DNA of 64,000 nt from Colwellia sp. MB3u-45 (GTDB lineage: Bacteria; Pseudomonadota; Gammaproteobacteria; Enterobacterales; Alteromonadaceae). The stretch spans positions 101,186 through 165,185 of the forward strand of contig NZ_JACGVC010000038.1 of assembly GCF_014077005.1 (NCBI RefSeq). Reading direction: 5' to 3'. The notes beneath the pieces were generated by a model. That model was not told where the DNA came from and did no database searches. It was given only the letters and a program-made list of their open reading frames with translations. Below, piece after piece: positions 35,660 to 44,795 of this stretch (position 1 is its first letter; each line of letters starts with the position of its first letter). The position numbers and the translations under genes are program-made.

Positions 35660-36094
35660 TTAGCGGCGGCGGCGAACAAATTGTTGTGTCGCCATTTCAT
35701 CAAACATTTTTTGTTCTTTTTTATTCGCGACTAATTGCAGCGCGGCCAGTTTTTTATTACGTAGTAATTCTACCGCTTGTATTTTTTGTCTTTGCTCTAA
35801 CCATTGTTTTTTTCGCGTATCAACTAATGCTTTCGCTTGATGAACCGCAACTTTAACCTGTTGAGAGGCGTTATCTAGTTTCGCGATAAAAGCATGAAAA
35901 TGGCTATATGTTGCACTATCAATACCCTCGATTGAACGCTGATTAAGCCGGCGCATATATTCTAAACGATAATCACTAACACTTTTTAATCGCGTTTTAT
36001 TTTGTTCATAATCAACCTCTGCCACTTGTAATGCTTGTGAGGCTTTTTGTTCTTTATCAAGTTCATACTTATATAAGGTGTTCAACTGTTTCAT
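35660..36094 (-). CDS. fliJ: flagellar export chaperone FliJ
   Basis: FliJ is the stalk of the FliI ATPase ring and escorts chaperones. The 144-residue protein is almost all alpha-helical coiled coil (YKYELDKEQKASQALQVAEVD, ending with EQKMFDEMATQQFVRRRR), with the family-typical C-terminal FDE-A motif. It follows fliI by 28 bases and ends the fliEFGHIJ run. Confidence 0.93.
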   Translation of the reverse strand: MKQLNTLYKYELDKEQKASQALQVAEVDYEQNKTRLKSVSDYRLEYMRRLNQRSIEGIDSATYSHFHAFIAKLDNASQQVKVAVHQAKALVDTRKKQWLEQRQKIQAVELLRNKKLAALQLVANKKEQKMFDEMATQQFVRRRR

Positions 36095-36122
36095 CGGTTT
36101 AGTGACCTATTCGTTATTGTGT

Positions 36123-37478
36123 CTACTGATTTTTATTGGCATGAGCTTGCGCTGCCGCTAATACTTCCTGCAGCTGAGTTAAACTTTGATCATAAGGAAT
36201 AATTTCAAGCGTTTTTTGCTGCAAAAAAAATTGAATTACGGGTTGCAAGTCAATCGATTGATCTATTCTTGGATCCGTCCCTCTGCTGTAGGCGCCAATG
36301 GCAATCAAATCTTTATTTTCCTGATATAAGGCATAAATCTGCCGTAGTTGCCTAGCAAGTTGCTGATGTTCTTGGCTGGTTACCATCGGCATAACTCGAC
36401 TAATTGAGCCTTCAATATCAACCGCTGGATAATGCCCGGCATCAGCTAGTTTTCGAGACAAAACAATATGACCGTCTAAAATGGCACGGGCAGCATCAGC
36501 AATCGGGTCTTGTAAATCATCACCTTCGGTTAATACAGTAAAAAATGCACTGATTGAACCTTGGCCGTCCCCGCCATTGCCGGCTCGCTCAACGAGTTGG
36601 GGTAATTTAGAGAAAACGGATGGCGGATAACCTTTCGTTGCCGGTGGCTCGCCTACCGCTAGTGCTATTTCGCGCTGCGCTTGTGCATAACGGGTCAGTG
36701 AATCTACCAACAATAAAACATTTAAACCTTGGTCACGAAAGTATTCGCTGATCTGCACTGCGGTTTCACAGCCCTTAAGCCGCATTAACGCTGAATTATC
36801 GGCCGGTGCTGCCACCACCACAGAACGCGCACGACCTTCTTCACCCAAAATTTCTTCAATAAATTCTTTAACTTCTCGTCCACGCTCGCCAATTAAACCC
36901 ACGACAATAACATCAGCGTTTGTGCCACGTGTCATCATACCTAACAGCACACTTTTACCAACACCTGAGCCCGCAAACAAGCCCATTCGTTGCCCAACAC
37001 CAACGGTTAGAAAACTGTTAATCGAGCGCACTCCAACATCTAGGGGCTCGGTAATGGCTCGTCGTGATAAGGGATTGATCGGTGTACTGTCATATTGATA
37101 ACTATCAGAGGCTTTAATCGGCCCTTTACCGTCAAGCGGTTTGCCAACACCGTCAATAACTCTGCCTAACAAGTCCATTGATAAGGGTAAACGTGCTTTA
37201 GTCGATAAAGGCACGACTCGTGCGCCAGGTAATACCCCTTGCAAGCTTTGTTCTGGCATTAAAAATGTTATATCTTGGGCAAAGCCAACAATTTCTGCAA
37301 TCAGCTCGCCTTGTGAGGTTTCCACCAAACATTGGCTACCAACCGCGGCTTTAACGCCAACCGCTTCTAAAGTTAACCCCACCACACGCACTAAACGCCC
37401 GGCAACAGAGACACTGTGCGGGTGAATAAATTTTTCACTATTTTTTAAACGTTCAGTTATGCGATTTATATCAACCAT
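36123..37478 (-). CDS. fliI: flagellum-specific ATPase FliI
   Basis: FliI powers and organises protein loading at the export gate. The 451-residue protein is F1-beta-like with Walker A AGSGVGKS (residues 169-176), [14 protein letters not shown] and [19 protein letters not shown] (Walker B region). Length and motifs are complete. It lies between fliH and fliJ; a 160-base spacer separates it from fliH, with tandem repeats at the fliH end. Confidence 0.97.
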   Translation of the reverse strand: MVDINRITERLKNSEKFIHPHSVSVAGRLVRVVGLTLEAVGVKAAVGSQCLVETSQGELIAEIVGFAQDITFLMPEQSLQGVLPGARVVPLSTKARLPLSMDLLGRVIDGVGKPLDGKGPIKASDSYQYDSTPINPLSRRAITEPLDVGVRSINSFLTVGVGQRMGLFAGSGVGKSVLLGMMTRGTNADVIVVGLIGERGREVKEFIEEILGEEGRARSVVVAAPADNSALMRLKGCETAVQISEYFRDQGLNVLLLVDSLTRYAQAQREIALAVGEPPATKGYPPSVFSKLPQLVERAGNGGDGQGSISAFFTVLTEGDDLQDPIADAARAILDGHIVLSRKLADAGHYPAVDIEGSISRVMPMVTSQEHQQLARQLRQIYALYQENKDLIAIGAYSRGTDPRIDQSIDLQPVIQFFLQQKTLEIIPYDQSLTQLQEVLAAAQAHANKNQ

Positions 37479-37620
37479 AGAAATTTTTACGCTTATTGAT
37501 AAAGTTTAACAGGACAATATTTGTCGCGAGAAAGTTAAGGTGTGTCGGGTTTATTTTTGTAAGTTTCATGACTTATTTTTTCTTGAGATTCGTTTTCTTG
37601 ATATAAGTTTTTTGATATAT

Positions 37621-37650
37621 AGCTTATTGATGTAAAGCTTATTGATGTAA
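37621..37650. repeat. 15-bp tandem duplication at the fliH stop codon
   Basis: AGCTTATTGATGTAA is repeated exactly at 37621-37635 and 37636-37650, and a partial third copy follows inside fliH. The second copy contains the TAA stop of fliH (37639-37641). The last codons of fliH (LHQ-stop) are thus echoed in the 3' untranslated region. Confidence 0.85.
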
Positions 37651-38433
37651 AGCTTCTTGCAAAAACGAGTCCAAAACCTCATTCAAACGTGATTTAACAC
37701 TCAGATCAATATTAGAAGTGCTGTTTTCAATTTGACAACTCCCGGGGCTTAATTGTGGCGCAGCCAATAAACGCCAACCTTGTTCTTGAATATGTGCTGC
37801 ACCAAATTGTTCTTCTACCAATTTAATGTCTGTGGGATGCAATAAAATTTGGGTTTGAGACTCTTGTGCCGGTAAGGCTTTAATACCTTCAGCGATAGCC
37901 GATAATAAAATATCTGGGTTAGTTTTCGCTTCATGCTTAGTCACCGCTTGGGTTAGTTGCACGACTAACTGTAATAATTGCGCTTCAACATTTTTTTCAA
38001 CATTAAGCAAAGGCTGATGTAATTGGTCTAATAGAGTTTGCATTGCCGCGATTTGTTGTTCGCTGGTTTCTTTACCTTCGGCTAAACCTTGTATCACACC
38101 TTCTTCACTACCTGAAATAAGACCCGCTTCATGACCACTGGTTTTACCTTCATCAAAACCTTTAGCAAAACCGTCTGCTTTTCCCTCACTAAAGCCTTCT
38201 TCAAATGCGGCTTGACGAATGTCTTCCATGTCTTGTGCCGTTAACGGCACAGGCTCATTGACTTCTGTCTCTTCTGGTGGCTCATAACGCCAGTTCATTG
38301 GCTGGCCTAAGGCATTAGTTTTATTAACCTTTGTATCTTCGTCTGGTTGCACATTAGGTGCTGACCAGGTATCAACCTTTTCAATTTTTTTTTCCGCCAT
38401 CGCCCCAGTGCTTGGCTCAGAATCTGCTGCCAT
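37639..38433 (-). CDS. fliH: flagellar export regulator FliH
   Basis: FliH is the peripheral stator of FliI and holds it near the C-ring. The 264-residue protein has an acidic N-terminal region, a central run of glycine-spaced repeats (GFSEGKADGFAKGFDEGK and on to GLAEGKE, about residues 74-122), which is the hallmark GxxxG helix of FliH, and a C-terminal FliH domain with LVVQLTQAVTKHE. It lies 24 bases after fliG. Confidence 0.94.
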   Translation of the reverse strand: MAADSEPSTGAMAEKKIEKVDTWSAPNVQPDEDTKVNKTNALGQPMNWRYEPPEETEVNEPVPLTAQDMEDIRQAAFEEGFSEGKADGFAKGFDEGKTSGHEAGLISGSEEGVIQGLAEGKETSEQQIAAMQTLLDQLHQPLLNVEKNVEAQLLQLVVQLTQAVTKHEAKTNPDILLSAIAEGIKALPAQESQTQILLHPTDIKLVEEQFGAAHIQEQGWRLLAAPQLSPGSCQIENSTSNIDLSVKSRLNEVLDSFLQEALHQ

Positions 38434-38457
38434 TAGGTTACACTCTCTGATGTTTGA

Positions 38458-39510
38458 TTATAAGAATTCATCGCCGCCACCGCCGCCGCCTAACATAATT
38501 TCACCGGCATCAGATAATCGATGTGCAACCGCCAAAATTTCTTTTTGCGCGGCTTCAACTTCACTAATACGTACTGGCCCCATCACTTCAAGATCATCCG
38601 CTAGCATTTCTGCAGCACGTTTAGACATATTGGCCATAATTTTTTCTTTTAAGGCTTCATCAGCACCTTTTATTGCTTTCATGAGCGCATCTTGCTGAAC
38701 TTCTCTTAAAATGGCTTGGATACCTCGGTCGTCAACATCGGCAAGGTTTTCAAAGACAAACATAAGGTCTTGTATTTGCTGACTCATTTCTTCGTCATGT
38801 TCGCGAATTGAAGCCATCAACATACCTTCAACATTATTGTCTAAATAGTTCATGATGTCTGCAGCCGCTTTCAAGCCGCCCATTTTCGCGGCTTGTGCAC
38901 CGGCTTGACCGGCAAATTGTTTTTCCATGATCTCATTTAATTCTTGCAATGCCGCGGGTTGAACTTCTTCTAAATTGGCAATACGCATCATAAGATCCAA
39001 GCGCACTTTGTCGGCGAACTGGGTCAGTATTTCTGCTGATTGATCTGGTTCAAGGTAAGATAAAACGATGGTTTGAATTTGAGGATGTTCATTACGAATA
39101 ATGTTCGCCACTTGCTTCGAGTCCATCCATTTCAAAGAATCAAGGCCCTTAGCACCACCACCTTTGACAATTTGATCAATAAGGTTACCGGCTTTATCTT
39201 CGCCTAATGCTGCGGTTAATGCTTTGCGGACAAACTCTTCACTTTTGAAACCAATAGTAGAAAAATTTTGAATTTCGTTAATAAATAACTTATGCACAGC
39301 GGTAATTTTTTGTTGAGTAAAATCTTCCATACCGGCCATGATCATACCCACTTTTTGCACTTGCTTGGGCTCTAAGTGTTTTAGTATTTGTGCCGCATCT
39401 TCTTCTGAAAGACTCAACAATAAAATCGCGGCTTTTTCAGCGCCGTCAAGTTTATTGACGTCATAGCCAGACGATTGTTGCTCTGCTAGTTCTTGATTTT
39501 CATCACTCAT
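38458..39510 (-). CDS. fliG: flagellar motor switch protein FliG
   Basis: FliG is the upper C-ring protein that receives stator torque. The 350-residue product has the three FliG domains; the torque helix region contains FENLADVDDRGIQAILREVQQDALMKA, cut here by its charged residues, and the middle domain EHPQ motif (NEHPQTI) is present. The C-terminus ends in six consecutive glycines then DEFL. It overlaps fliF by eight bases, implying coupled synthesis of ring components. Confidence 0.97.
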   Translation of the reverse strand: MSDENQELAEQQSSGYDVNKLDGAEKAAILLLSLSEEDAAQILKHLEPKQVQKVGMIMAGMEDFTQQKITAVHKLFINEIQNFSTIGFKSEEFVRKALTAALGEDKAGNLIDQIVKGGGAKGLDSLKWMDSKQVANIIRNEHPQIQTIVLSYLEPDQSAEILTQFADKVRLDLMMRIANLEEVQPAALQELNEIMEKQFAGQAGAQAAKMGGLKAAADIMNYLDNNVEGMLMASIREHDEEMSQQIQDLMFVFENLADVDDRGIQAILREVQQDALMKAIKGADEALKEKIMANMSKRAAEMLADDLEVMGPVRISEVEAAQKEILAVAHRLSDAGEIMLGGGGGGDEFL

Positions 39511-41224
39511 TTTCGGTTAACCAACTTTTAACGACTTGCGATGATAATTCTGGCTCGTTTGCCACTAAGGCCCGTACCGCTTTTAGTATATCGCCATCGC
39601 GATGTAAATCAGGCAATTGTAAACTACCATCAGGAGCAAAGCCAATTGAGCCAGCATCAAAGTCAGATGATAACATGTCCATGGTTTCATCACCCAAATC
39701 AACATGACTATCAAGCGACTTATCACCGTAGTCACTCGGGGTTTTTTCGGGATGAATTAGGCGTTTTAACATCGGACGCACCACGGCAATAAACAAGATA
39801 GCAATTAAGATAACCGCCCCAAGCAATTTTGCATATTTATAAATAGTAGGATCTTTCCACCATGCTAGTGGCGCCACGGCTATAATTTCTGGGCGAGAAA
39901 ACGGTAAAGTAACCACCTCTAATGAATCACCACGTTGTAAGTTAAAACCAATACTGCCTTGCAATAAACGACGAATATTAGCCATTTCTTGTACAGAGCG
40001 TGGTGTTGGTACAGGTTCACCTTCAGCATTTAACTCAGACAAGTAATCTAAGGCAACAGAGACACTAATGCGATGAATAACGCCGGTTTGTTGTTTGGTG
40101 TAGCTAATAGCCTCGTCGAGTTCATAATTACGTGTTGACTCTGTATGTTTGCGGCCTGGCATGGTTTGCTGTTGAGCATTGCCCGTAGCATCTTCGGGAA
40201 TATTACTGTCCAGCGGGGGTTGATTCGTTAACGCACCTGGAATACCACCGAGTAAACCACCAATGGTATTATCTTCAACTTTCATTTCGCTACGCAAAGC
40301 TGGTAAATCTGAATTATAACGCCGCTGAGTTTCTTCAGTATTGGTAAAGTCCATGGCCACGTCAACTTGGGCGGTAAAGTTGCCTAAACCTACCACTGGA
40401 ATTAAAATCGAATCAATCTTATCCATGTATTCTGCTTCGCGTTTTTGTTCAATTTCAAATTCTTTACGTGAGCGTGACGACACAGAATCTTGTGAGCCAG
40501 AATTTAATAAACGACCATTTTGGTCGGTCACCGTGACCCGATTGGGCGATAAACTTTGCACGGCTGATCCGACAATATCTACTACAGCGTCAACTTCTTC
40601 TTCAGATAACAGGCGGCCCCGACTCAAGGTTAGTACCACAGTAGCTGACGGATTTTTTTCACGTTTAGCGAAAACATTTTCACGTGGAATGGCTAATAAA
40701 ACTCGAGCGCGTGAAATAGATTTTAACTCTTCAATGGTGCGGGCAAGTTGCTGCTCTCTAGAATGCTTTAAACGTTCAGTTTCAAGCCGTTGACTCACAC
40801 CAAAACCCATATCTTGCATAAGAATTTCGCTGCCCTCAGAAGGCGCATCACTTAGGCCGCCACGAGCTAGCATCAACTTAACATCTTGGTATTGGTCACT
40901 TTCTACCGATATTGTGTTGTTTTCTTGGCGGTATTCAACTTGCTTGCTGTCCAGAAAATCCATGGTTTTAATTAATTGCTCGGTGGGCAATTTAGTTAAA
41001 AAACGATATTCTGCTTCATTGGCTAGCATAATAACAAACACAGCAATCGCGAAACAAATCGCTAGCGCAATCACTATGGTCATTTGACGTAGAAAATCAA
41101 CATTACCCATAGCCGCGGCTAAACCTGACTTTTGTTCACCAACATCATCTGAACTATCGTTGGCGACTAAGTCATTGTTACCATCTGCCACCGTTAAATT
41201 TGTGTTGTTTGTTGAATCTGCCAC
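39503..41224 (-). CDS. fliF: flagellar MS-ring protein FliF
   Basis: FliF forms the MS-ring in the inner membrane. The 573-residue protein has an acidic N-terminal tail, a first membrane helix (about 48-68), ring-building motifs (FLTKLPTEQLIKTMDFL; LARTIEELKSISRARV), and a second helix near residues 457-477, then a C-terminal tail that binds FliG. It follows fliE by 47 bases in a sigma-54 transcription unit. Confidence 0.97.
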   Translation of the reverse strand: MADSTNNTNLTVADGNNDLVANDSSDDVGEQKSGLAAAMGNVDFLRQMTIVIALAICFAIAVFVIMLANEAEYRFLTKLPTEQLIKTMDFLDSKQVEYRQENNTISVESDQYQDVKLMLARGGLSDAPSEGSEILMQDMGFGVSQRLETERLKHSREQQLARTIEELKSISRARVLLAIPRENVFAKREKNPSATVVLTLSRGRLLSEEEVDAVVDIVGSAVQSLSPNRVTVTDQNGRLLNSGSQDSVSSRSRKEFEIEQKREAEYMDKIDSILIPVVGLGNFTAQVDVAMDFTNTEETQRRYNSDLPALRSEMKVEDNTIGGLLGGIPGALTNQPPLDSNIPEDATGNAQQQTMPGRKHTESTRNYELDEAISYTKQQTGVIHRISVSVALDYLSELNAEGEPVPTPRSVQEMANIRRLLQGSIGFNLQRGDSLEVVTLPFSRPEIIAVAPLAWWKDPTIYKYAKLLGAVILIAILFIAVVRPMLKRLIHPEKTPSDYGDKSLDSHVDLGDETMDMLSSDFDAGSIGFAPDGSLQLPDLHRDGDILKAVRALVANEPELSSQVVKSWLTENE

Positions 41225-41271
41225 TTACTTCTCTCCGCGTCACTATCGTTTTATGCTTAACCACTGAACCG

Positions 41272-41616
41272 TTATACCGGCATGCTCATAATTTCTTTGT
41301 AAGCTTCAACAAACTTATTACGCACTTGAACGGTCGCATCGAAAGCAATACCTGCCTTTGACGCCGAAATCATGGTGTCAGCCAAAGTAACACTGCGATC
41401 GCCAAGTTCAAAAGCGGTACGCTTAGCACCCGCATCTTGTTGTAGCTCATTGACATTATTAACGGCATCTTTTAATAAGCTACCAAAGTCACTACCGGCT
41501 TTGCTCACCGGTGGTGTGCCCATGCCATTTGCTTCACCTATGGGTAGTTTATTACCCATAGCTTCCATCGACATGCTTTGCATTTGAGCGTATAAAGAAT
41601 TAGTTTTAATATCCAT
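41272..41616 (-). CDS. fliE: flagellar rod-MS-ring junction protein FliE
   Basis: FliE links the MS-ring to the rod and is the first exported subunit. The 114-residue protein has a variable N-terminus and the conserved C-terminal region LADTMISASKAGIAFDATVQVRNKF then EAYKEIMSMPV. It heads fliEFGHIJ and has a near-perfect sigma-54 promoter 53 bases upstream. Confidence 0.96.
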   Translation of the reverse strand: MDIKTNSLYAQMQSMSMEAMGNKLPIGEANGMGTPPVSKAGSDFGSLLKDAVNNVNELQQDAGAKRTAFELGDRSVTLADTMISASKAGIAFDATVQVRNKFVEAYKEIMSMPV

Positions 41617-41668
41617 GGCTATCTCGCTTTCGTCAATTTCTTGTTACTTAATGTTACCTAAGATTAAA

Positions 41669-41683
41669 GCAAGCATAGTGCCA
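41669..41683 (-). promoter_or_regulatory. sigma-54 promoter for fliEFGHIJ
   Basis: On the minus strand TGGCAC-TATGC-TTGC is a perfect match to the sigma-54 consensus (TGGCAC N5 TTGC). It sits 53 bases before fliE, directly downstream of flrC, and its likely activator is FlrA. Confidence 0.9.
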
Positions 41684-41827
41684 AGCTAAATAATATCGCA
41701 AAATATTGAAAAAATCACCTGATAAAAAAGCTAAAATATCTTTTAAAGTTTTTAAAAAGACTTTAAAATCAGATAGAAACTAAAAATAAATAAATATCGT
41801 AAATATAAATAAATAATTAATGAAACG

Positions 41828-41857
41828 AAAAAAACGACGTTAATGCGTCGTTTTTTT
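41828..41857 (-). terminator. rho-independent terminator of flrBC
   Basis: AAAAAAACGACG and CGTCGTTTTTTT pair around TTAATG, 31 bases after the flrC stop codon. It is symmetric and ends in T tracts on both strands. Confidence 0.85.
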
Positions 41858-41887
41858 GTTACAAACAGGTACTAAGCCTATTTTTTC

Positions 41888-43228
41888 TTAAAGTGGGATA
41901 TTAATACCACTATCACGCATACGCGCAATTTTATAACGTAAGGTGCGTGGACTAATACCTAAACGCTCGGCCACATCTTTACGACTGCCGCGACAAGCAT
42001 GCAAAGTGTCCAATATTATTTGATGTTCTTGTAATTTAAGTTCACTGCCGAGTTTGTCATTTTTTGCCGCGTCTACTGCCTCACTTGCTACCTTGGGTAT
42101 TTCAAAGTCATCGATCAATAAATCATTCGCATCAATGCAACGATCACTTTGTAAAATTAACGCCCGTTGAATAACATTGTCTAACTCTCGCACATTACCC
42201 GGCCAGTCGTAAGCCACTAATTTACTACGCGCAGCCGCGGTGAATTCAGGAATAACATTACCGTCTTTTTGACAAATACGGCTAATAAGATGGGTCGCCA
42301 AGGGGAGAATATCATCACGACGTTCATTAAGTCGCAACCAGGTTAATGGGAATACATTCAGGCGATAATATAAGTCTTCTCTAAAGATACCACTTTGCAC
42401 AGCGGCTTTTAAATCGCGATTACTGGTGGCTATTACTCTGACATCTAAGCTGATGGTTTTACGTCCACCTATGCGCTCTACTTCTCGCTCTTGTAACACG
42501 CGTAAAATTTTGGCTTGTAAACTTAAGTCCATTTCGGTTATTTCATCAAGTAAAATAGTGCCGCCTTGCGCTTGTTCAAATTTACCCGGACACGCTTGAA
42601 TAGCGCCAGTAAAAGCGCCTTTTTCATAACCAAATAAAGTGGCTTCAAGCATATTTTCAGGAATAGCCGCACAGTTAATCGCCACAAAAGGCGCTTGGCT
42701 ACGTGGCGAGTAGTTGTGAATGTATTGTGCCAGCACTTCTTTACCTGAGCCACTAGGTCCCAAAACCATCACAGAGGCGTCAGTATTTGCCACTTTTTTG
42801 GCGAGCTTTAATAACTCAAGACTTTGCGCATCAGCCACAATAGGGTCGCCACCATCATTCACTTGTAACGGCACATACTGACTGACCATATTGAGTAAAA
42901 CTTCTGGCGCAAAGGGTTTGGCCATATAATTGCGTGCACCGTCTCGCATGGCCTGTACAGCATCATCAATAGTGCCATACGCGGTCATGATCAATACCGG
43001 CAATTTTGGATAGTTATGGCGAATACTTTTCAATAACGACAGTCCTGACATGCCGCCCATTTGTACATCACTCACCACTAAATCGACGTTATGCGACTTG
43101 AGTTTTATCAGTGCGTCTTCGCCTGAGTCTACGGCTAAACATTGATAGCCCGCCAACAGCAAAGTATCAACCAGTGCCTCTCTAAGACCGGCATCATCTT
43201 CAACAACCATTATTTTACTTGTGCTCAT
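41888..43228 (-). CDS. flrC: sigma-54-dependent flagellar response regulator FlrC
   Basis: FlrC is phosphorylated by FlrB and activates class III flagellar genes. The 446-residue protein has a receiver domain with Asp54 (VVSDVQMGG), an AAA+ sigma-54 interaction domain (LGPSGSGKEV Walker A, GAFTGA loop, GGTILLDEI Walker B) and a C-terminal Fis-type helix-turn-helix (RKDVAERLGISPRTLRYKI). ATG 43228 is preferred; it overlaps flrB by 14 bases and gives MSTSKIMVVEDD. Its own in-frame codon at 43264 lies deeper in flrB. Confidence 0.95.
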   Translation of the reverse strand: MSTSKIMVVEDDAGLREALVDTLLLAGYQCLAVDSGEDALIKLKSHNVDLVVSDVQMGGMSGLSLLKSIRHNYPKLPVLIMTAYGTIDDAVQAMRDGARNYMAKPFAPEVLLNMVSQYVPLQVNDGGDPIVADAQSLELLKLAKKVANTDASVMVLGPSGSGKEVLAQYIHNYSPRSQAPFVAINCAAIPENMLEATLFGYEKGAFTGAIQACPGKFEQAQGGTILLDEITEMDLSLQAKILRVLQEREVERIGGRKTISLDVRVIATSNRDLKAAVQSGIFREDLYYRLNVFPLTWLRLNERRDDILPLATHLISRICQKDGNVIPEFTAAARSKLVAYDWPGNVRELDNVIQRALILQSDRCIDANDLLIDDFEIPKVASEAVDAAKNDKLGSELKLQEHQIILDTLHACRGSRKDVAERLGISPRTLRYKIARMRDSGINIPL

Positions 43229-44423
43229 GACTAAGCTCCTTAAACAAAAGTGCCTCATTTTCATGCTCAGTCAATGCCGCGTTAGTCTCTTCACTGACCA
43301 GTAAGGGTATTTTCATACAAAAATGTGCCCCTTCACCTGGCTGACTTAACAAGCTCACTTCACCTTGGTGTGCATTAGTGACAGATTTTACCACCGCTAG
43401 GCCTAAACCTGTGCCTTGGCTTCTTGAGGTATAAAAAGGTTCGAATATTTTATCGGCTAGCTCGCCACTAATGCCCGGACCATTATCACGGACACTAATG
43501 TAGGCATATTCGCCCTGACAGTAAGCACTAATGTTGATAACGGCATCGGCTTTAATGACAGATAAACTATTGTGTATTAAGTTTTGAATTGCCCCCGACA
43601 AGGCACTCACATTGCCTAAAATCTCGCAGCCTTGTTGGCAAAAATGCAGATTAACTTTTGCGCCAGCTTGACTCACTTGCGGCTCAATGACTTGCTTGGC
43701 TTGCTCAATCAGTTGGTTAATATTAACCGGTTCAACAACCGCTTTACTGCCACTTTTAGCAAACAACAGCATGTCATTAACTTGCTGCTCTAAGTCATGT
43801 AGACGTAACATTAATTTGTCTTGAAAATTACCCCGTGCCTCTTGGCTGAGTTTTTTATTGCGTAGATTAGCGCCATACAACATGGCAGCCGATAATGGTG
43901 TACGAATTTGATGAGCCAATTTTGACACCATACGCCCTAAAGACGATAGTCGCTGTAATTGGCCAAGCTTATCTTGTAAAAGTCGCGTTTCGGTTAAGTC
44001 AGTGATCATGATCAACTGCCCAGGTTGACCGCCTAAAGTGGTAATTTCTAATTTTACCCGGCGACCATCATTTAGCGAAACCTCGTGCCAATCATCAGCG
44101 CGGGGTTTAAAAGAGCGTTTAATTACACCAAACCAAGGTTGACCCAAAATGGGCTCATCAAGCAAACGTTTAGCGCTGTCATTAATTTTCACCACAATAC
44201 CGTTGCCATCAAGCATGATCATCCCCGTTGGCATAACATCAATAACGTGTTGCAGTTGTTTGTTTTGTTGACGTAAGTACGCCAATTCACCCGCGTAGTT
44301 TTCGCTTTCTAGTCGATTGGATTGCTCGCGTTTAAAACTAACCTCATCAAATGAAGTTACTACACGATTCAGCGCAGAATGGGCTGAAGAAGAATTGGTC
44401 GATGTCGAATAGGCAAGTGCCAT
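43215..44423 (-). CDS. flrB: flagellar sensor histidine kinase FlrB
   Basis: FlrB phosphorylates FlrC. The 402-residue soluble protein has an N-terminal coiled segment, a PAS domain (VIDVMPTGMIMLDGNG, about residues 60-145), a HisKA domain with His171 (LAHQIRTPLSAA) and an HATPase domain (RDNGPGISGELAD, GTGLGLAVVKS). No membrane helix is seen, so the signal is internal. A sigma-54 promoter lies 38 bases upstream. Confidence 0.95.
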   Translation of the reverse strand: MALAYSTSTNSSSAHSALNRVVTSFDEVSFKREQSNRLESENYAGELAYLRQQNKQLQHVIDVMPTGMIMLDGNGIVVKINDSAKRLLDEPILGQPWFGVIKRSFKPRADDWHEVSLNDGRRVKLEITTLGGQPGQLIMITDLTETRLLQDKLGQLQRLSSLGRMVSKLAHQIRTPLSAAMLYGANLRNKKLSQEARGNFQDKLMLRLHDLEQQVNDMLLFAKSGSKAVVEPVNINQLIEQAKQVIEPQVSQAGAKVNLHFCQQGCEILGNVSALSGAIQNLIHNSLSVIKADAVINISAYCQGEYAYISVRDNGPGISGELADKIFEPFYTSRSQGTGLGLAVVKSVTNAHQGEVSLLSQPGEGAHFCMKIPLLVSEETNAALTEHENEALLFKELSHEHK

Positions 44424-44460
44424 AATATTTTACCCGAGTAAAGAAGTACACTCGAACAAA

Positions 44461-44475
44461 GCATTAAGCATGCCA
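44461..44475 (-). promoter_or_regulatory. sigma-54 promoter for flrBC
   Basis: On the minus strand TGGCAT-GCTTA-ATGC fits the sigma-54 consensus with one change in the -12 element. It is 38 bases before flrB and probably activated by FlrA. Confidence 0.8.
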
Positions 44476-44610
44476 ACCAATTAAACTGATATTATTCAGC
44501 AACTAAAGCTAATTATTTCGATTAAAACTGGCTGTCAATAAAATGGCTAACATCATAAAACCGTTAAAAAAACACTGAACGCCGATCTAAAAGCGCTATT
44601 ACCATCTGTA

Positions 44611-44650
44611 TTTAAACAATGTCTATTTAAACAATGCGAATTAAACAATG
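44611..44650. repeat. three tandem copies of an 11-bp word in flrA-flrB gap
   Basis: TTTAAACAATG occurs at 44611-44621 and 44626-44636, and ATTAAACAATG at 44640-44650, with a period of 14-15 bases between terminator and promoter. Confidence 0.8.
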
Positions 44651-44684
44651 GGTATAACTGACTTTATTGGCTGTGCTAAAAAGT

Positions 44685-44723
44685 AAAACGCCCTTGAAAT
44701 AATCATTATTTCAAGGGCGTTTT
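44685..44723 (-). terminator. strong terminator after flrA
   Basis: A perfect 19-bp palindrome arm (AAAACGCCCTTGAAATAAT) and its complement are separated by one base. It ends in TTTT on the minus strand, 73 bases beyond the flrA stop codon, and isolates flrA from flrBC. Confidence 0.92.
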
Positions 44724-44795
44724 ACGCAATCAAGCTAACAAAGCAGCGCTAACTTGTCTTGCTGTTACCTAGCGCTTATAGCTATGAATGAATAA

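Larger units (their letters stand above)
44424..44795. other. flrA-flrB intergenic region
   Basis: In these 372 bases are the flrB sigma-54 promoter, a set of short tandem repeats (TTTAAACAATG, 44611-44650) and the flrA terminator. No gene is supported. Confidence 0.7.
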
